In this document: positions 36,704 to 45,514 of the stretch, in pieces | How the letters are laid out: each line of letters starts with the position of its first letter | Numbering within the stretch: the first letter of the stretch is position 1 | Assembly: GCF_015679985.1 (NCBI RefSeq) | Contig: NZ_CP049239.1 | Span: 186,001-250,000 of the forward strand | Direction: 5' to 3' | Source: Campylobacter concisus | GTDB taxonomy: Bacteria; Campylobacterota; Campylobacteria; Campylobacterales; Campylobacteraceae | DNA length: 64,000 nt | Position numbers and translations under genes: made by a program | Notes under the pieces: generated by a model | The model's input: only the letters and a program-made list of their open reading frames with translations | Database searches by the model: none | Told to the model about the DNA's origin: nothing

Positions 36704-37918
36704 CTAGCCCTCGTAAAACGAGCTAAAGAGTAAAATTTCATCATTTTCCTCGTTATTTTTGCTATCTTTTATAAGACTAGCCAAAACACCGGCAAAATAC
36801 GGAGCAAAACTAAGTTCATTTAGTCCATAAGCTTGGTTATAGATCAAGTTACTATATATGTTATCGCGTCCAAGAGCTGGTTTATCGTTTGAGCTAAGAA
36901 GTACGTAGTTTGCCCTAAAGCTAGGCTCTTTTAGCTCGCTTATACCAAGATGTATCTTTAGTTCATTTAAAAATGCATTAATCTTTTCAGTTTTAACAAG
37001 CGTATCGATAGCGCCGACTTGTAAATTTGTAATAATCATAACGCCATTTTTAGTTGGATAAATTTTGGCAAATAGATCATTTAAAATGATTGGTTTTTTA
37101 GGGATTTGCCCTTCGTTTAGGCCAAGATCAATGGTGTAAAATTTAGCCAAAATCGCATTTAAGCTCGTGCCTAGCTTATTTGAAAGCTCTAAATTTTTTG
37201 AAGCGATCACAAAGTTATCGGCCTCATATTCGCCGTTATTGCCGGTAGCTTTTTGCACTATTTGTCCTTGCGTTTTTAGCTCATAAATTTCATCATTTAT
37301 AAATTTTACCCCAAGAGAATTTAGCTCGTTTATCAAAGCTTTTTTGAGCTCATTTGTATCAATGCTTGCGTTGTTGGCTAAATTTATAGCGCCTTTTATG
37401 TTTTTATTTATTAGCCCAAAATTTGCAAGCTCTTTATTTACGCTTAAAATTTCTTGCTCGCTATGGGCAACCTTTATCTCATCAAGCCTTTTTTTAAAGC
37501 TTTCATCATCGCTAAAAAGTAGATAAACACCGCTCTCATCGAAATTTATCTGCGGATATTTGTTGTTTAAATCTCTTAAAATTTCAAAGTTTTTCTTACC
37601 AAATTTTGAAAACAAAATTTGCATCTTTTTGTCGTGAGCTTTGGTTGATTTAAGTGTAAAATTTGTCATCCAAGCTCTAAAATTTTCATTTAAGCAAATA
37701 CTTATATCAAGCTCGCTTTTTTTGCTAACTAGCCCCATAAATGAGCTAGATATCGCTCCATCTTTTGCAAGAGCGTGTGTGCCAAAAGGCGTTAAAATTC
37801 CATTTGTAAAATCATCTTTTTGGTTGCTAATAATTAAAATTTCTTCACCCTTTTTAGCTAATTCGTAAGCCGTAAATAACGCACTAAAACTATCTCCAAT
37901 AATCGCTACTTTGCCCAT
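36704..37918 (-). CDS. FAD-dependent oxidoreductase
   Basis: The ATG at 37918-37916, with AAAGGG upstream, gives a 404-residue protein beginning MGKVAIIGDSFSALFTAYE, a variant of the dinucleotide-binding Rossmann fold (GxSxxA rather than GxGxxG). It ends in PALGRDNIYSNLIYNQAYGL, as in amino-acid-oxidase-type flavoproteins. An upstream extension to 37993 is in frame but lacks a good ribosome-binding site. The substrate is unknown. The pairing with miaA is the same as in other campylobacters, which says little about function. Confidence 0.75.
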   Translation of the reverse strand: MGKVAIIGDSFSALFTAYELAKKGEEILIISNQKDDFTNGILTPFGTHALAKDGAISSSFMGLVSKKSELDISICLNENFRAWMTNFTLKSTKAHDKKMQILFSKFGKKNFEILRDLNNKYPQINFDESGVYLLFSDDESFKKRLDEIKVAHSEQEILSVNKELANFGLINKNIKGAINLANNASIDTNELKKALINELNSLGVKFINDEIYELKTQGQIVQKATGNNGEYEADNFVIASKNLELSNKLGTSLNAILAKFYTIDLGLNEGQIPKKPIILNDLFAKIYPTKNGVMIITNLQVGAIDTLVKTEKINAFLNELKIHLGISELKEPSFRANYVLLSSNDKPALGRDNIYSNLIYNQAYGLNELSFAPYFAGVLASLIKDSKNNEENDEILLFSSFYEG

Positions 37919-38008
37919 AATAACCCTTTGTTTTAAATTAATCTTGTAATGATAATATAAATTCAAATTTAAAGCAAAATGGTGTAAAATCAACCATTTT
38001 TAAAGAAA

Positions 38009-38884
38009 ATGGAAATTTATCAAATGATAGAAAAATTAAAAATTATCGCTGAACTTATCGTTTTTAAGCATTCTGTTTTTGCTTTGCCTTTTATTTTTGT
38101 TGCGATGATAGTTGCTAGCAAGATAGAAAGTGGCTCAGCTTGGTTTGGCTTTAAACTACTTATTTTAGGTACTTTTTGCGCTGTTAGTGCTAGAAATTTT
38201 GCTATGGCTTTTAATAGATACAAAGATGAAGATATCGATAAGCTAAATCCGCGAACTGCAAGCCGTCCAAGCGTTGATGGTCGTATCGGTAGGAGCAATA
38301 TGCAGCTTTTTATAGTGGCAAATGCGTTTATTTTTATCGCATGCGCTTATTTTATAAATTCGCTCGCATTTTGGCTAAGTTTTCCTATTTTAGCTATTCT
38401 TGGCGGATATTCGCTGTTTAAGCGCTTTAGCGAGCTAGCACACTTGGTGCTTGGCCTTAGCCTAGGTCTTGCTCCCATCGCTGGCGTGGTCGCAGTGAGT
38501 GCTGCTATACCGCTTTGGAGCGTATTACTTTGCCTTGGTGTGACATTTTGGGTAGCTGGATTTGACTTGCTTTACTCACTTCAGGATATGAAATTTGATA
38601 AAGAAAACAAGCTCTTTAGCATACCAGCTATTTACGGCGACAAGGCTACACTTTTTTTATCAGCCATTTTTCATGCTTTAGCTTTTATATTTTGGCTACT
38701 TTTTGCTTGGGCGGCTGGGCTTGGAGCGATGGCATTTTTTGGAATTTTAGTAAGCGGCGTGATCTTATTTTTTGAGCATAGGATCGTAAGACGCGACTTT
38801 AGCAAGATAGATAGAGCATTTTTTACGTTAAATGGCTATTTGGGAATTTTATTTTTTATCTTTGTTTGGATTAGCGTATTATGA
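38009..38884 (+). CDS. mqnP: UbiA-type prenyltransferase, probably MqnP (menaquinone biosynthesis)
   Basis: An integral membrane enzyme of 291 residues with eight or nine helices. The prenyl diphosphate/metal site is in AFNRYKDEDIDKLNPRTASR, and the second aspartate motif is in LLYSLQDMKFDKE. In Campylobacterota menaquinone is made by the futalosine route, whose prenyltransferase MqnP is UbiA-like, and the ARNFAMAFNR variant fits that group. An internal ATG at 38024 is an equally good start. It overlaps the next gene by four bases. Confidence 0.85.
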   Translation: MEIYQMIEKLKIIAELIVFKHSVFALPFIFVAMIVASKIESGSAWFGFKLLILGTFCAVSARNFAMAFNRYKDEDIDKLNPRTASRPSVDGRIGRSNMQLFIVANAFIFIACAYFINSLAFWLSFPILAILGGYSLFKRFSELAHLVLGLSLGLAPIAGVVAVSAAIPLWSVLLCLGVTFWVAGFDLLYSLQDMKFDKENKLFSIPAIYGDKATLFLSAIFHALAFIFWLLFAWAAGLGAMAFFGILVSGVILFFEHRIVRRDFSKIDRAFFTLNGYLGILFFIFVWISVL

Positions 38885-39402
38885 GTGAGATTAAGCTGTT
38901 TAAGGCACCTCTTGATATGGAATTTGAGTCTGATAAAGATGGGAGCGAGAAATTTAAAAGAGAGTTTGACTCCATTTTGCCGGGTGAAGAGGATGCGCTT
39001 GGGGCTTGGCTAAAACGAGCTAAATCGCGTGGCGAAACCAAAGAGAGCGATCAAGTTTTATTAACTTTACTGATCGAGCTTCATAGAAAAGTCGATGCTC
39101 TGAGTGATTATATTAAAAACGAACATAAGCAATATTTGCCACTAAAAGAGAGGACGAGTATCGAAGAAATCGGCTTTACACACATCAAAATAAGTGAAGA
39201 GAAATTTATAAAAGATGAAATTTACTACGCAAGGATTGCTATGCCTATCTTTCCAAAGAGAAATTTGAGCCTTTATTTAAGGGCTGTTAGTGAAAATTTA
39301 GTAAAGATAGAAAATATGCATGAAGAGGATGAAGCCGATTGGAACGCTTACGTAACAGCTAGAGAGCGTGTAATGATAAGAGAAATGAGAGCGAATTCGT
39401 AA
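38881..39402 (+). CDS. Conserved hypothetical protein, possibly PilZ-like
   Basis: A 173-residue soluble protein. The N-terminal half is acidic and helical. The C-terminal half (about residues 85-150, KERTSIEEIGFTHIKISEEK then YYARIAMPIFPKRNLSLYLR) looks like a small beta-barrel of the kind seen in divergent PilZ proteins. It is overlapped by mqnP (ATGA) and followed by another conserved small gene. The PilZ assignment is a guess from pattern, without the RxxxR/DxSxxG motif. Confidence 0.55.
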   Translation: MSEIKLFKAPLDMEFESDKDGSEKFKREFDSILPGEEDALGAWLKRAKSRGETKESDQVLLTLLIELHRKVDALSDYIKNEHKQYLPLKERTSIEEIGFTHIKISEEKFIKDEIYYARIAMPIFPKRNLSLYLRAVSENLVKIENMHEEDEADWNAYVTARERVMIREMRANS

Positions 39403-39411
39403 AGGAAAAAT

Positions 39412-39918
39412 ATGGAAATTTATATTTTTTTAGGCTTTGGTATCGTTTTGGCGATAATAGTAGCTTTAATGTTGATAAAAGATAGTGAGACAAATAAAAA
39501 ATTTGCGAGATTTGAGCGAGCGATAGAAAGCGTTATGCAAGAAAATTTCAATCTAAAAAAGCAAATTTCAATGCTTGAGGGCGAGGCGTTTAAAAATAGC
39601 GAACAATATGAGCCACTTAAAAAACAGATAAAAGAAAATATTGATTTACAAATAAATGAAAAGATTGTACCAATAATTCGTGCGATTAAGAGTATTGAGC
39701 GAGTAATTGATGATTTTGCAACAGAGCAAAAAGATAGGATAGTTAGTCTTGAAGAGCGAACAAGAGATATTAATAAAATCGCACCAAGCGTCATCAATGA
39801 AGAAGAACAAATTCTAAAAATGTTTAAAGACGGAAAAAGTGCAGCGATGATCGCAAAGGACCTTCATGTTGGAATGGGGCGGGTCGAGTTTGTGCTTAAA
39901 TTTCATAAATTAGCCTAA
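39412..39918 (+). CDS. Membrane-anchored coiled-coil protein with C-terminal helix-turn-helix
   Basis: A 168-residue protein with one N-terminal membrane helix (residues 3-22), a long coiled coil (about 30-110) and a short C-terminal helix-turn-helix-like segment (MFKDGKSAAMIAKDLHVGMG). Such DUF2802/DUF6115-like proteins occur next to flagellar or prenyltransferase genes in Campylobacterota. The RBS AAAGGAAAAAT is close to the ATG. It is the last gene before a terminator hairpin. Role unknown. Confidence 0.65.
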   Translation: MEIYIFLGFGIVLAIIVALMLIKDSETNKKFARFERAIESVMQENFNLKKQISMLEGEAFKNSEQYEPLKKQIKENIDLQINEKIVPIIRAIKSIERVIDDFATEQKDRIVSLEERTRDINKIAPSVINEEEQILKMFKDGKSAAMIAKDLHVGMGRVEFVLKFHKLA

Positions 39919-39935
39919 ATTTATAGGCTAATTTT
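39908..39935 (+). terminator. Terminator after the mqnP operon
   Basis: A ten-base stem AATTAGCCTA / TAGGCTAATT with a six-base loop, overlapping the stop of the coiled-coil gene and followed by TT and an A-rich tract. Confidence 0.6.
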
Positions 39936-40005
39936 AAAAAGACTAATCTACTCTTAAACTACAAAAATTGGCTTAAATTTTTATTTTGATTTAAATCTTT
40001 TAACA

Positions 40006-40011
40006 TATAAT
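40006..40011 (+). promoter_or_regulatory. Candidate -10 for the moaA-queE-queD operon
   Basis: TATAAT 46 bases upstream of moaA in an AT-rich spacer. The ribosome-binding site is AAGAAGGTG just before the ATG. Confidence 0.5.
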
Positions 40012-40056
40012 TGAAAAAATTATAAAAAGCTCTAACCAAGCTTAAGAAGGTGCTTT

Positions 40057-41025
40057 ATGCTAATCGATAAATATGGTCGGGTTGTTGATTATTTAAGGAT
40101 TTCTGTAACTCAGCGTTGCAACTTTAGGTGTAGGTATTGTATGCCTACAACGCCATTTAGCTGGACGCCAAGGGAGAATTTATTAACCTTTGAAGAGCTA
40201 TTTTTATTTGTAAAAGTGGCTATCGATGAAGGTATAAAAAAGATAAGAATTACTGGTGGCGAACCGCTTGTACGTAAGGATTTGGACGTTTTTATAAAGA
40301 TGATAAGTGATTATAATCCAGACATCGATCTAGCACTTACTACAAATGGCTATATGCTTTCACACTTTGCCAAAAGGTTAAAAGACGCTGGACTAAAACG
40401 CATAAATATGTCACTTGATACACTAAATGAGCAAAAGGCTAAATTTATCGCACAAAAAAGCGTTTTACACGAAGTTTTAGCTGGCTTTGAAGCAGCTCAT
40501 GATGCTGGATTAAAGGTAAAAATAAACACTGTTGCACTAAAAGGCGTAAATGATGATGAGCTTATAAATTTGCTCGAGTTTGCTAAATTTAGAGATTCTC
40601 AGATTAGATTTATTGAGTATATGGAAAATTCACACGCTAAAGATGATTTAAAAGGGCTAAGTAGCGATGAAATTTTAAAAATCATCTCACAAAAATATAA
40701 TGTCACGAAAGATGGAAAACTACCAAATGCGCCCGCGTCTATTTATAGGCTCGATGATGGTTATAAATTTGGCATCATAGATCCACACAAGCACGACTTT
40801 TGCGAGAGTTGCAACCGCATCAGACTAAGTGCTGAGGGACTTTTAATACCTTGCCTATACTTTGAAGAAGCTCTTAGTATCAAAAAAGCGGTTGAAAAAG
40901 GTGATATCGTAGCTGCAAGTGAAATTTTAAGGCAAGTGCTAGCAAATAAACCAAAAGAGAACAAATGGGCGATAGGCGCTAGCAATGAAACCTCTTCGCG
41001 TGCCTTTTATCAAACTGGTGGTTGA
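40057..41025 (+). CDS. moaA: GTP 3',8-cyclase MoaA
   Basis: The radical SAM enzyme that starts molybdenum cofactor synthesis from GTP. The 322 residues include the SAM cluster motif [13 protein letters not shown], the [11 protein letters not shown] loop and the C-terminal second [4Fe-4S] cluster ligands in [14 protein letters not shown] followed by LIPCLY. The C-terminal double-glycine tail (QTGG) is also present. The stop overlaps the queE start (TGATG). Confidence 0.95.
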   Translation: MLIDKYGRVVDYLRISVTQRCNFRCRYCMPTTPFSWTPRENLLTFEELFLFVKVAIDEGIKKIRITGGEPLVRKDLDVFIKMISDYNPDIDLALTTNGYMLSHFAKRLKDAGLKRINMSLDTLNEQKAKFIAQKSVLHEVLAGFEAAHDAGLKVKINTVALKGVNDDELINLLEFAKFRDSQIRFIEYMENSHAKDDLKGLSSDEILKIISQKYNVTKDGKLPNAPASIYRLDDGYKFGIIDPHKHDFCESCNRIRLSAEGLLIPCLYFEEALSIKKAVEKGDIVAASEILRQVLANKPKENKWAIGASNETSSRAFYQTGG

Positions 41026-41780
41026 TGAGCAAAGAGCTAGAACTAGTTGAGGCGTTTTTAAGTATCCAAGGCGAGGGGGCTTACCAAGGCAGACTCGCCA
41101 TATTTTTACGCTTTTTAGGCTGCAACTTAAACTGCTCTGGCTTTGGCGTGCAAACAAAATCTTTAAAAACTGGCGAAAGCTTACTAGGATGTGATAGCAT
41201 AAGGGCTGTTTTTAAAGGGCATTTTAATTATAAAATTTACAGTGTAGATGAAATTTTAGGCTTAGTTGATAACCTATGCAAAGGCTTAATGCAAAAACCG
41301 ATCATTGTTTTAACCGGTGGCGAGCCGCTCATCTGGCATGAAAATGAAAATTTTATAAATTTGGTAAAGGAATTGCTTGAAGATTATGAAGTGCATTTTG
41401 AGACGAACGGCACTATCTTAATTAATTTTGCTAAATATGAAATTTATAAAAAATGCCATTTTGCACTTGGAGTAAAGCTAGCAAATAGCGGAGTTAATGA
41501 ACAAAAACGCATAAATTTAGACGCTATTTTGGCTATTAAAAATAATGCAAGAAGTAGCTTTTTAAAATTTGTCCTCTCGCGCTTTGATAAAAGCGAGTTG
41601 GACGAGATTATAAATATAAAAAGTCAAGTTGATTTGCCAGTTTGGTGTATGGCAATAGGGGCGAATAAAGCTGAGCTAAACGAAAATGCTTTAAAAGCGG
41701 CAGAATTTGCCATAAAGTATGGATTTAACTACTCAGAGCGTATCCACATCAGGCTTTGGAGCGATAAAGAAGGTGTTTGA
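41025..41780 (+). CDS. queE: 7-carboxy-7-deazaguanine synthase QueE, with unusual cysteine spacing
   Basis: A radical SAM enzyme of queuosine precursor synthesis. The N-terminal LSIQGEGAYQGRLAIFLRF and the VLTGGEPLIWHE loop are characteristic. The cluster cysteines are not in a plain CX3CX2C: C33 and C37 are present (GCNLNCSGFG), position 40 is Phe, and the next cysteine is C56 (LLGCDS). This layout appears to be shared by the Campylobacterota enzymes rather than being a mutation. It starts at the ATG at 41025 and overlaps both neighbours by one or two bases. Confidence 0.88.
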   Translation: MSKELELVEAFLSIQGEGAYQGRLAIFLRFLGCNLNCSGFGVQTKSLKTGESLLGCDSIRAVFKGHFNYKIYSVDEILGLVDNLCKGLMQKPIIVLTGGEPLIWHENENFINLVKELLEDYEVHFETNGTILINFAKYEIYKKCHFALGVKLANSGVNEQKRINLDAILAIKNNARSSFLKFVLSRFDKSELDEIINIKSQVDLPVWCMAIGANKAELNENALKAAEFAIKYGFNYSERIHIRLWSDKEGV

Positions 41781-42361
41781 TGATTATTAGAAAGCTTTTT
41801 AGATTTGAAAATGCACATATTGTGAGATTTTGCAGCTCAAAGCGTTGCAGAACTAGCATCCACGGGCACAGCTATGTGGCTGAAATTTTACTTAGCTCAA
41901 ATTTTCTTGATAATGCCGGCATGGTCTATGATTTTGGCTTAATGAAGCAAAATATAAAAACGATCATTGATAGTTTTGATCACGCTACGACAATATTTTC
42001 AGGCGATAATGATGAATATAAAAATGATCTAAAAAAGCACTCGGCAAGATGGATCGAGATCCCGCTAAATCCAAGTGCAGAGCAGTTTTGCCGTATATTT
42101 TTTGTACTAATAGAAAGATTGCTTGAACTTAGTGTTATGAACAATGGTGAGCGTGAAGTGAAGCTTCATAGCATTATCGTGCATGAGACTGATACGGGCT
42201 ATGCGCAGTGCTTTAAAGAGGATGCCGTAAATGCGCAAATGGGCGAGATAAAGCTAGATGAGATCAAATTTTCAGATGCTATCATAGAAGAGTGGGAAGA
42301 TAAAAATTTATTCGAGAAAATGAAAAATAGGTTAAAAATAGAAATTCCAAAGGACGTTTGA
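41780..42361 (+). CDS. queD: 6-carboxy-5,6,7,8-tetrahydropterin synthase QueD
   Basis: The second step of the queuosine precursor pathway, from the QueD/6-pyruvoyl-tetrahydropterin synthase family. Zinc ligand histidines are visible as RFENAHIVR, with the catalytic cysteine in KRCRTSIHGHSY, and as a later VHETDTGYAQ acidic motif. The 193-residue protein is longer than the typical 120 because of insertions. The start is set at the ATG at 41780, overlapping the queE stop (TGATG). It forms the moaA-queE-queD operon. Confidence 0.92.
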   Translation: MIIRKLFRFENAHIVRFCSSKRCRTSIHGHSYVAEILLSSNFLDNAGMVYDFGLMKQNIKTIIDSFDHATTIFSGDNDEYKNDLKKHSARWIEIPLNPSAEQFCRIFFVLIERLLELSVMNNGEREVKLHSIIVHETDTGYAQCFKEDAVNAQMGEIKLDEIKFSDAIIEEWEDKNLFEKMKNRLKIEIPKDV

Positions 42362-42564
42362 TGAAAAAAATTATAACTTCTTTTTTATTTATGGCTGGTC
42401 TATTTGCGGGTTGTGGAGATAAAGATGAGGCTAAAAATGATATTAGCGAGCCAGTGCCGAGTGACGTGACCATAGCCCAACCAGACGCAAATGTCACAAT
42501 CGATGAACAACTTCCACCTGAGCCAGTTGTAGAAGAGAACGAGCCTTCTAAAGATAAGAAATGA
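42361..42564 (+). CDS. Small lipoprotein
   Basis: 67 residues with an N-terminal lipoprotein signal (KKIITSFLFMAGLFAGC) and a short, acidic, Pro/Glu-rich mature part with no fold apparent. It begins at the ATG right after the queD stop and overlaps the next gene by four bases. It is likely an outer-membrane or periplasmic anchor peptide of unknown role. Confidence 0.65.
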   Translation: MKKIITSFLFMAGLFAGCGDKDEAKNDISEPVPSDVTIAQPDANVTIDEQLPPEPVVEENEPSKDKK

Positions 42565-42962
42565 ACGAACATCTCTCCTCACTTTTTGCATATACTTTGC
42601 CTTTTCATGTGACATTTTTTTATGCGCTAATTGCCTGTAATATACTTTATTTAATACTTACTCAGTTTAGTAGCAATAGTAAAAACTATGTGCTTCGTAT
42701 AAGATATTTTTTACCGATTTATCATATGTTGCTTAGTTTTCTTACGCTTACTGGACTTATTTTATGGGCGTATTACGGATATGAGTTTAAATTTAATGCC
42801 ATAAAAATGTTAATCATCTTAATAATTTTAATCGCACTTAGTGCCATAGGTTTTAAAAGGCTAAAAATTTATGCAGCTAATGGCGATTTAGAAAAATTTA
42901 AAAAATTCGCCCTTATCAAGGGATTTTGTGATCTTATTTTAGTCGTAGTTGCAGGGATTTAG
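42561..42962 (+). CDS. Hypothetical membrane protein, four helices
   Basis: A 133-residue integral membrane protein with four hydrophobic segments (about residues 15-36, 50-72, 82-99 and 115-132). The stop directly precedes the rsmE ATG. Homologues are widespread in Campylobacter but have no assigned function. I see no conserved catalytic residues. Confidence 0.65.
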   Translation: MNEHLSSLFAYTLPFHVTFFYALIACNILYLILTQFSSNSKNYVLRIRYFLPIYHMLLSFLTLTGLILWAYYGYEFKFNAIKMLIILIILIALSAIGFKRLKIYAANGDLEKFKKFALIKGFCDLILVVVAGI

Positions 42963-43619
42963 ATGAAATTTTTATATGATAAAAATGCAGGTAATGAAAG
43001 CTTAAAGATAGTAAATGAGGCTTTTTTACACCTAAAAGCTAGAAGAATGCAAGCTGGTGAGCGAATAAGTGTTAGAAATTTACGAGACTTTAAAGAGTAT
43101 ATTTATGAAATTGATGAGATTGATAGGCGAAGTGCGAGCTTAAGTCTTGTCTTTGCCAGCTTAAATGGTGAGCAAAAATTCGACTTTACAATCGCTTGGG
43201 CTATCGTCGATCCAAAGACGATTGAAAAGACATTGCCATTTTTAAACGAACTTGGCGTTGGTAAAATAGCTTTTGTCTATACTAAATTTTCTCAAGCAAA
43301 TTTTAAGATAGATATTGAAAGGCTAAACTACATAAATGCTCTATCTTGCGAGCAGTGCGGACGAACTTCACTAATGGAGTTTGAAATTTATAAAAATTTA
43401 GACGAGCTAATGAGTGTTTATAAAAATGTCTCAGCTATAAATTTTGGCGGTAAAAATTTAAATGAAAAAAGAGATGATGAAATTTTAATAATTGGTCCAG
43501 AGGGCGGATTTAGCGAGGATGAGACGGCTAAATTTAAAAATAGCTACGGCCTAAATACAAAAAATATCTTAAGATCACAGACCGCGGTTATCTCAGTAGC
43601 GGCAAAATTCCTAGCTTAA
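42963..43619 (+). CDS. rsmE: 16S rRNA (uracil1498-N3)-methyltransferase RsmE
   Basis: A SPOUT-class methyltransferase that modifies U1498 of 16S rRNA. The 218 residues are at the short end for the family. The C-terminal knot region is recognisable from ILIIGPEGGFSEDE and the closing LRSQTAVISVAAKFL. The start is the ATG that follows the membrane-protein stop with no gap. Confidence 0.9.
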   Translation: MKFLYDKNAGNESLKIVNEAFLHLKARRMQAGERISVRNLRDFKEYIYEIDEIDRRSASLSLVFASLNGEQKFDFTIAWAIVDPKTIEKTLPFLNELGVGKIAFVYTKFSQANFKIDIERLNYINALSCEQCGRTSLMEFEIYKNLDELMSVYKNVSAINFGGKNLNEKRDDEILIIGPEGGFSEDETAKFKNSYGLNTKNILRSQTAVISVAAKFLA

Positions 43620-43646
43620 TTTATTTGATTTTTAGATTTCTTTTTA

Positions 43647-43652
43647 TATAAT
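43647..43652 (+). promoter_or_regulatory. Candidate -10 for rpmE
   Basis: TATAAT in TTTTTATATAATCAGC, 50 bases upstream of the rpmE start, with a T-rich upstream stretch. Confidence 0.5.
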
Positions 43653-43702
43653 CAGCAACTTTTAATGTAGATAATTAGCCCAAAAATAATAAAGGAAAAA
43701 TG

Positions 43703-43903
43703 ATGAAAAAAGATATCCATCCAGAATACGTAGATTGCACTGTAACTTGTGCTTGCGGAAACACTTTTAAAACAAAGTCAAACAAAAGCGAGATCAGAAT
43801 TGACATTTGCGACAAGTGCCACCCATTTTTCACAGGCAGCGAAAAGATAGTTGATAGTGCTGGCCGTGTTGAGAAATTTAAGAAAAAATACGCTCAAAAA
43901 TAA
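43703..43903 (+). CDS. rpmE: 50S ribosomal protein L31
   Basis: A 66-residue zinc-containing (C+ type) L31. The N-terminal [20 protein letters not shown] and the second [10 protein letters not shown] half supply the zinc-binding cysteines. Two consecutive ATG codons (43700, 43703) follow the AAAGGAAAA site; the second gives the usual length. It has its own promoter, and rsmI follows after three bases. Confidence 0.95.
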
Positions 43904-43906
43904 GCC

Positions 43907-44722
43907 TTGCTCTACTTTATTCCTACTCCAATAGGAAATTTAGAAGATATCTCGCTTCGTGCGATTAGAATTTTGCGTGAATGCGAGATAGCTATTTGCG
44001 AAGATACAAGAGTCTGCAAAAGTCTTATAAACTTGCTAAATGAACGTTTTGACGCAAGTATAAATATATCAAAATTTATTCCACTTCACACTCACAACGA
44101 AAATGATTTTTTTGTAAATTTAAGTGATGACTTTTTTAGCAAAAATGTAGCCTACATGAGCGATGCTGGTATGCCAGGTATCAGCGATCCAGGCGTTAGC
44201 CTAGTAAGATACGCTCAAAAAAATAACATTGAATATGAGATTTTAAGTGGAGCAAATGCCGCACTTTTAAGTGTAGTCGCAAGTGGACTTTGTGATAAGG
44301 AATTTGTCTTTTTGGGCTTTTTGCCAAACACTGGTAGAGATAGAGCCCTCGCTATCCAAAATGCTCTAAATTTAGCTTATCCAGCCGTTATTTACGAAAG
44401 CCCAAAACGCATACTAGGCTTAGTACAAAGTATCACAAATCTAGAACCTGAGAGAAAAATTTTTGCCATAAAAGAGGCTACAAAAAAATTTGAGACTAAA
44501 TTTAAGGATAGAGCCAAAAATTTAGTCCAAATTTTAGAAAAAGCAAATTTAAGTGGAGAGTGGGCGATTGTCATCTCAAAAAGTGACAAAACAGCCACTC
44601 AAAATATCACAAAAGATGAGATACTTTCGCTTGATCTTGCTCCAAAAGTAAAAGCAAAATTGCTTAACAAAATAACTGGAGAAGATGTAAAAAAGATATA
44701 TGATGAGCTTATAAAAGCTTAA
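43907..44722 (+). CDS. rsmI: 16S rRNA (cytidine1402-2'-O)-methyltransferase RsmI
   Basis: A tetrapyrrole-methylase-fold enzyme that methylates the ribose of C1402 in 16S rRNA. Signatures are YFIPTPIGNLEDISLRAIR, the ICEDTRVCKSLI loop, the SDAGMPGISDPG motif and the VFLGFLPNTGRDR segment. The start is a TTG three bases after rpmE. At 271 residues it has the normal length. Confidence 0.92.
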   Translation: MLYFIPTPIGNLEDISLRAIRILRECEIAICEDTRVCKSLINLLNERFDASINISKFIPLHTHNENDFFVNLSDDFFSKNVAYMSDAGMPGISDPGVSLVRYAQKNNIEYEILSGANAALLSVVASGLCDKEFVFLGFLPNTGRDRALAIQNALNLAYPAVIYESPKRILGLVQSITNLEPERKIFAIKEATKKFETKFKDRAKNLVQILEKANLSGEWAIVISKSDKTATQNITKDEILSLDLAPKVKAKLLNKITGEDVKKIYDELIKA

Positions 44723-44833
44723 ATTATAGGCTATAAAACTAATAAGTGATACTAAAACGAAAGTGCAAAATTTACTCTAGCTACATACAAAAATAAGTTA
44801 AATTTTAATTGACTTTAGCTACCATAGGTTACC

Positions 44834-45514
44834 ATGATAATATACGGAAAACAACTATTTTTACATATTTTGAACAAGCGACCACAGATACTAGAAGAGA
44901 TATATCTCTCAAAAGAGTGTGACAAAAAACTCTTCTCTAAAATTTGTGGCACAGGCAAAAAAATCATCCGCGTGGATAATCAAAAAGCACAGTCTTTAGC
45001 TCGCGGTGGGAATCATCAAGGTTTTTTAGCGAATGTTAGTGAGTTTGAATTTTCAGACATTGCTGAGCTTAAAAAGCTAAATTTTATCGCTATTCTTTAT
45101 GGTATAAGCGATGTTGGCAATATCGGTGCTATCGCTAGAAGTGCCTATGCTCTAGGCTGCGAAGGTCTTGTGATAGTGGCAAAAAGTATAAATATGCAAG
45201 GCGTTTTAAGATCAAGTAGTGGTGCTGCTTATGAGATACCAATAGCGATTTTTGAAGATGGGCTTAGTTTATTAAATGAACTAAAGCAATTTGGTTTTAA
45301 AATTTATGCAACCGCAAGTAATGGTAAAAACGTAAAAGAGATGAAGTTTGCCGGTAAAAGAGCTTTGGTGATGGGCTCAGAGGGCGAAGGCATACCGCAA
45401 AAGGCTCTAGCGAAGTGTGATGAGTGTATTGGTATAAAGTTAAAAGAGGGCTGGGACTCCTTAAATGTAAGTGCAGCTTTTGCAATAATTTGTGACAGGA
45501 TGATAGATGAATGA
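44834..45514 (+). CDS. rlmB: 23S rRNA (guanosine2251-2'-O)-methyltransferase RlmB (SPOUT family)
   Basis: A 226-residue SpoU-type RNA ribose methyltransferase. The three family motifs are ILYGISDVGNIGAIARSAYA, VMGSEGEGIPQKAL and SLNVSAAFAIICDRM. It has an N-terminal substrate-binding domain. It is identified as RlmB by likeness to TrmH/SpoU proteins with a short N-terminal domain; the exact target G2251 is inferred. It ends overlapping the start of a RodZ-like gene. Confidence 0.88.
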   Translation: MIIYGKQLFLHILNKRPQILEEIYLSKECDKKLFSKICGTGKKIIRVDNQKAQSLARGGNHQGFLANVSEFEFSDIAELKKLNFIAILYGISDVGNIGAIARSAYALGCEGLVIVAKSINMQGVLRSSSGAAYEIPIAIFEDGLSLLNELKQFGFKIYATASNGKNVKEMKFAGKRALVMGSEGEGIPQKALAKCDECIGIKLKEGWDSLNVSAAFAIICDRMIDE

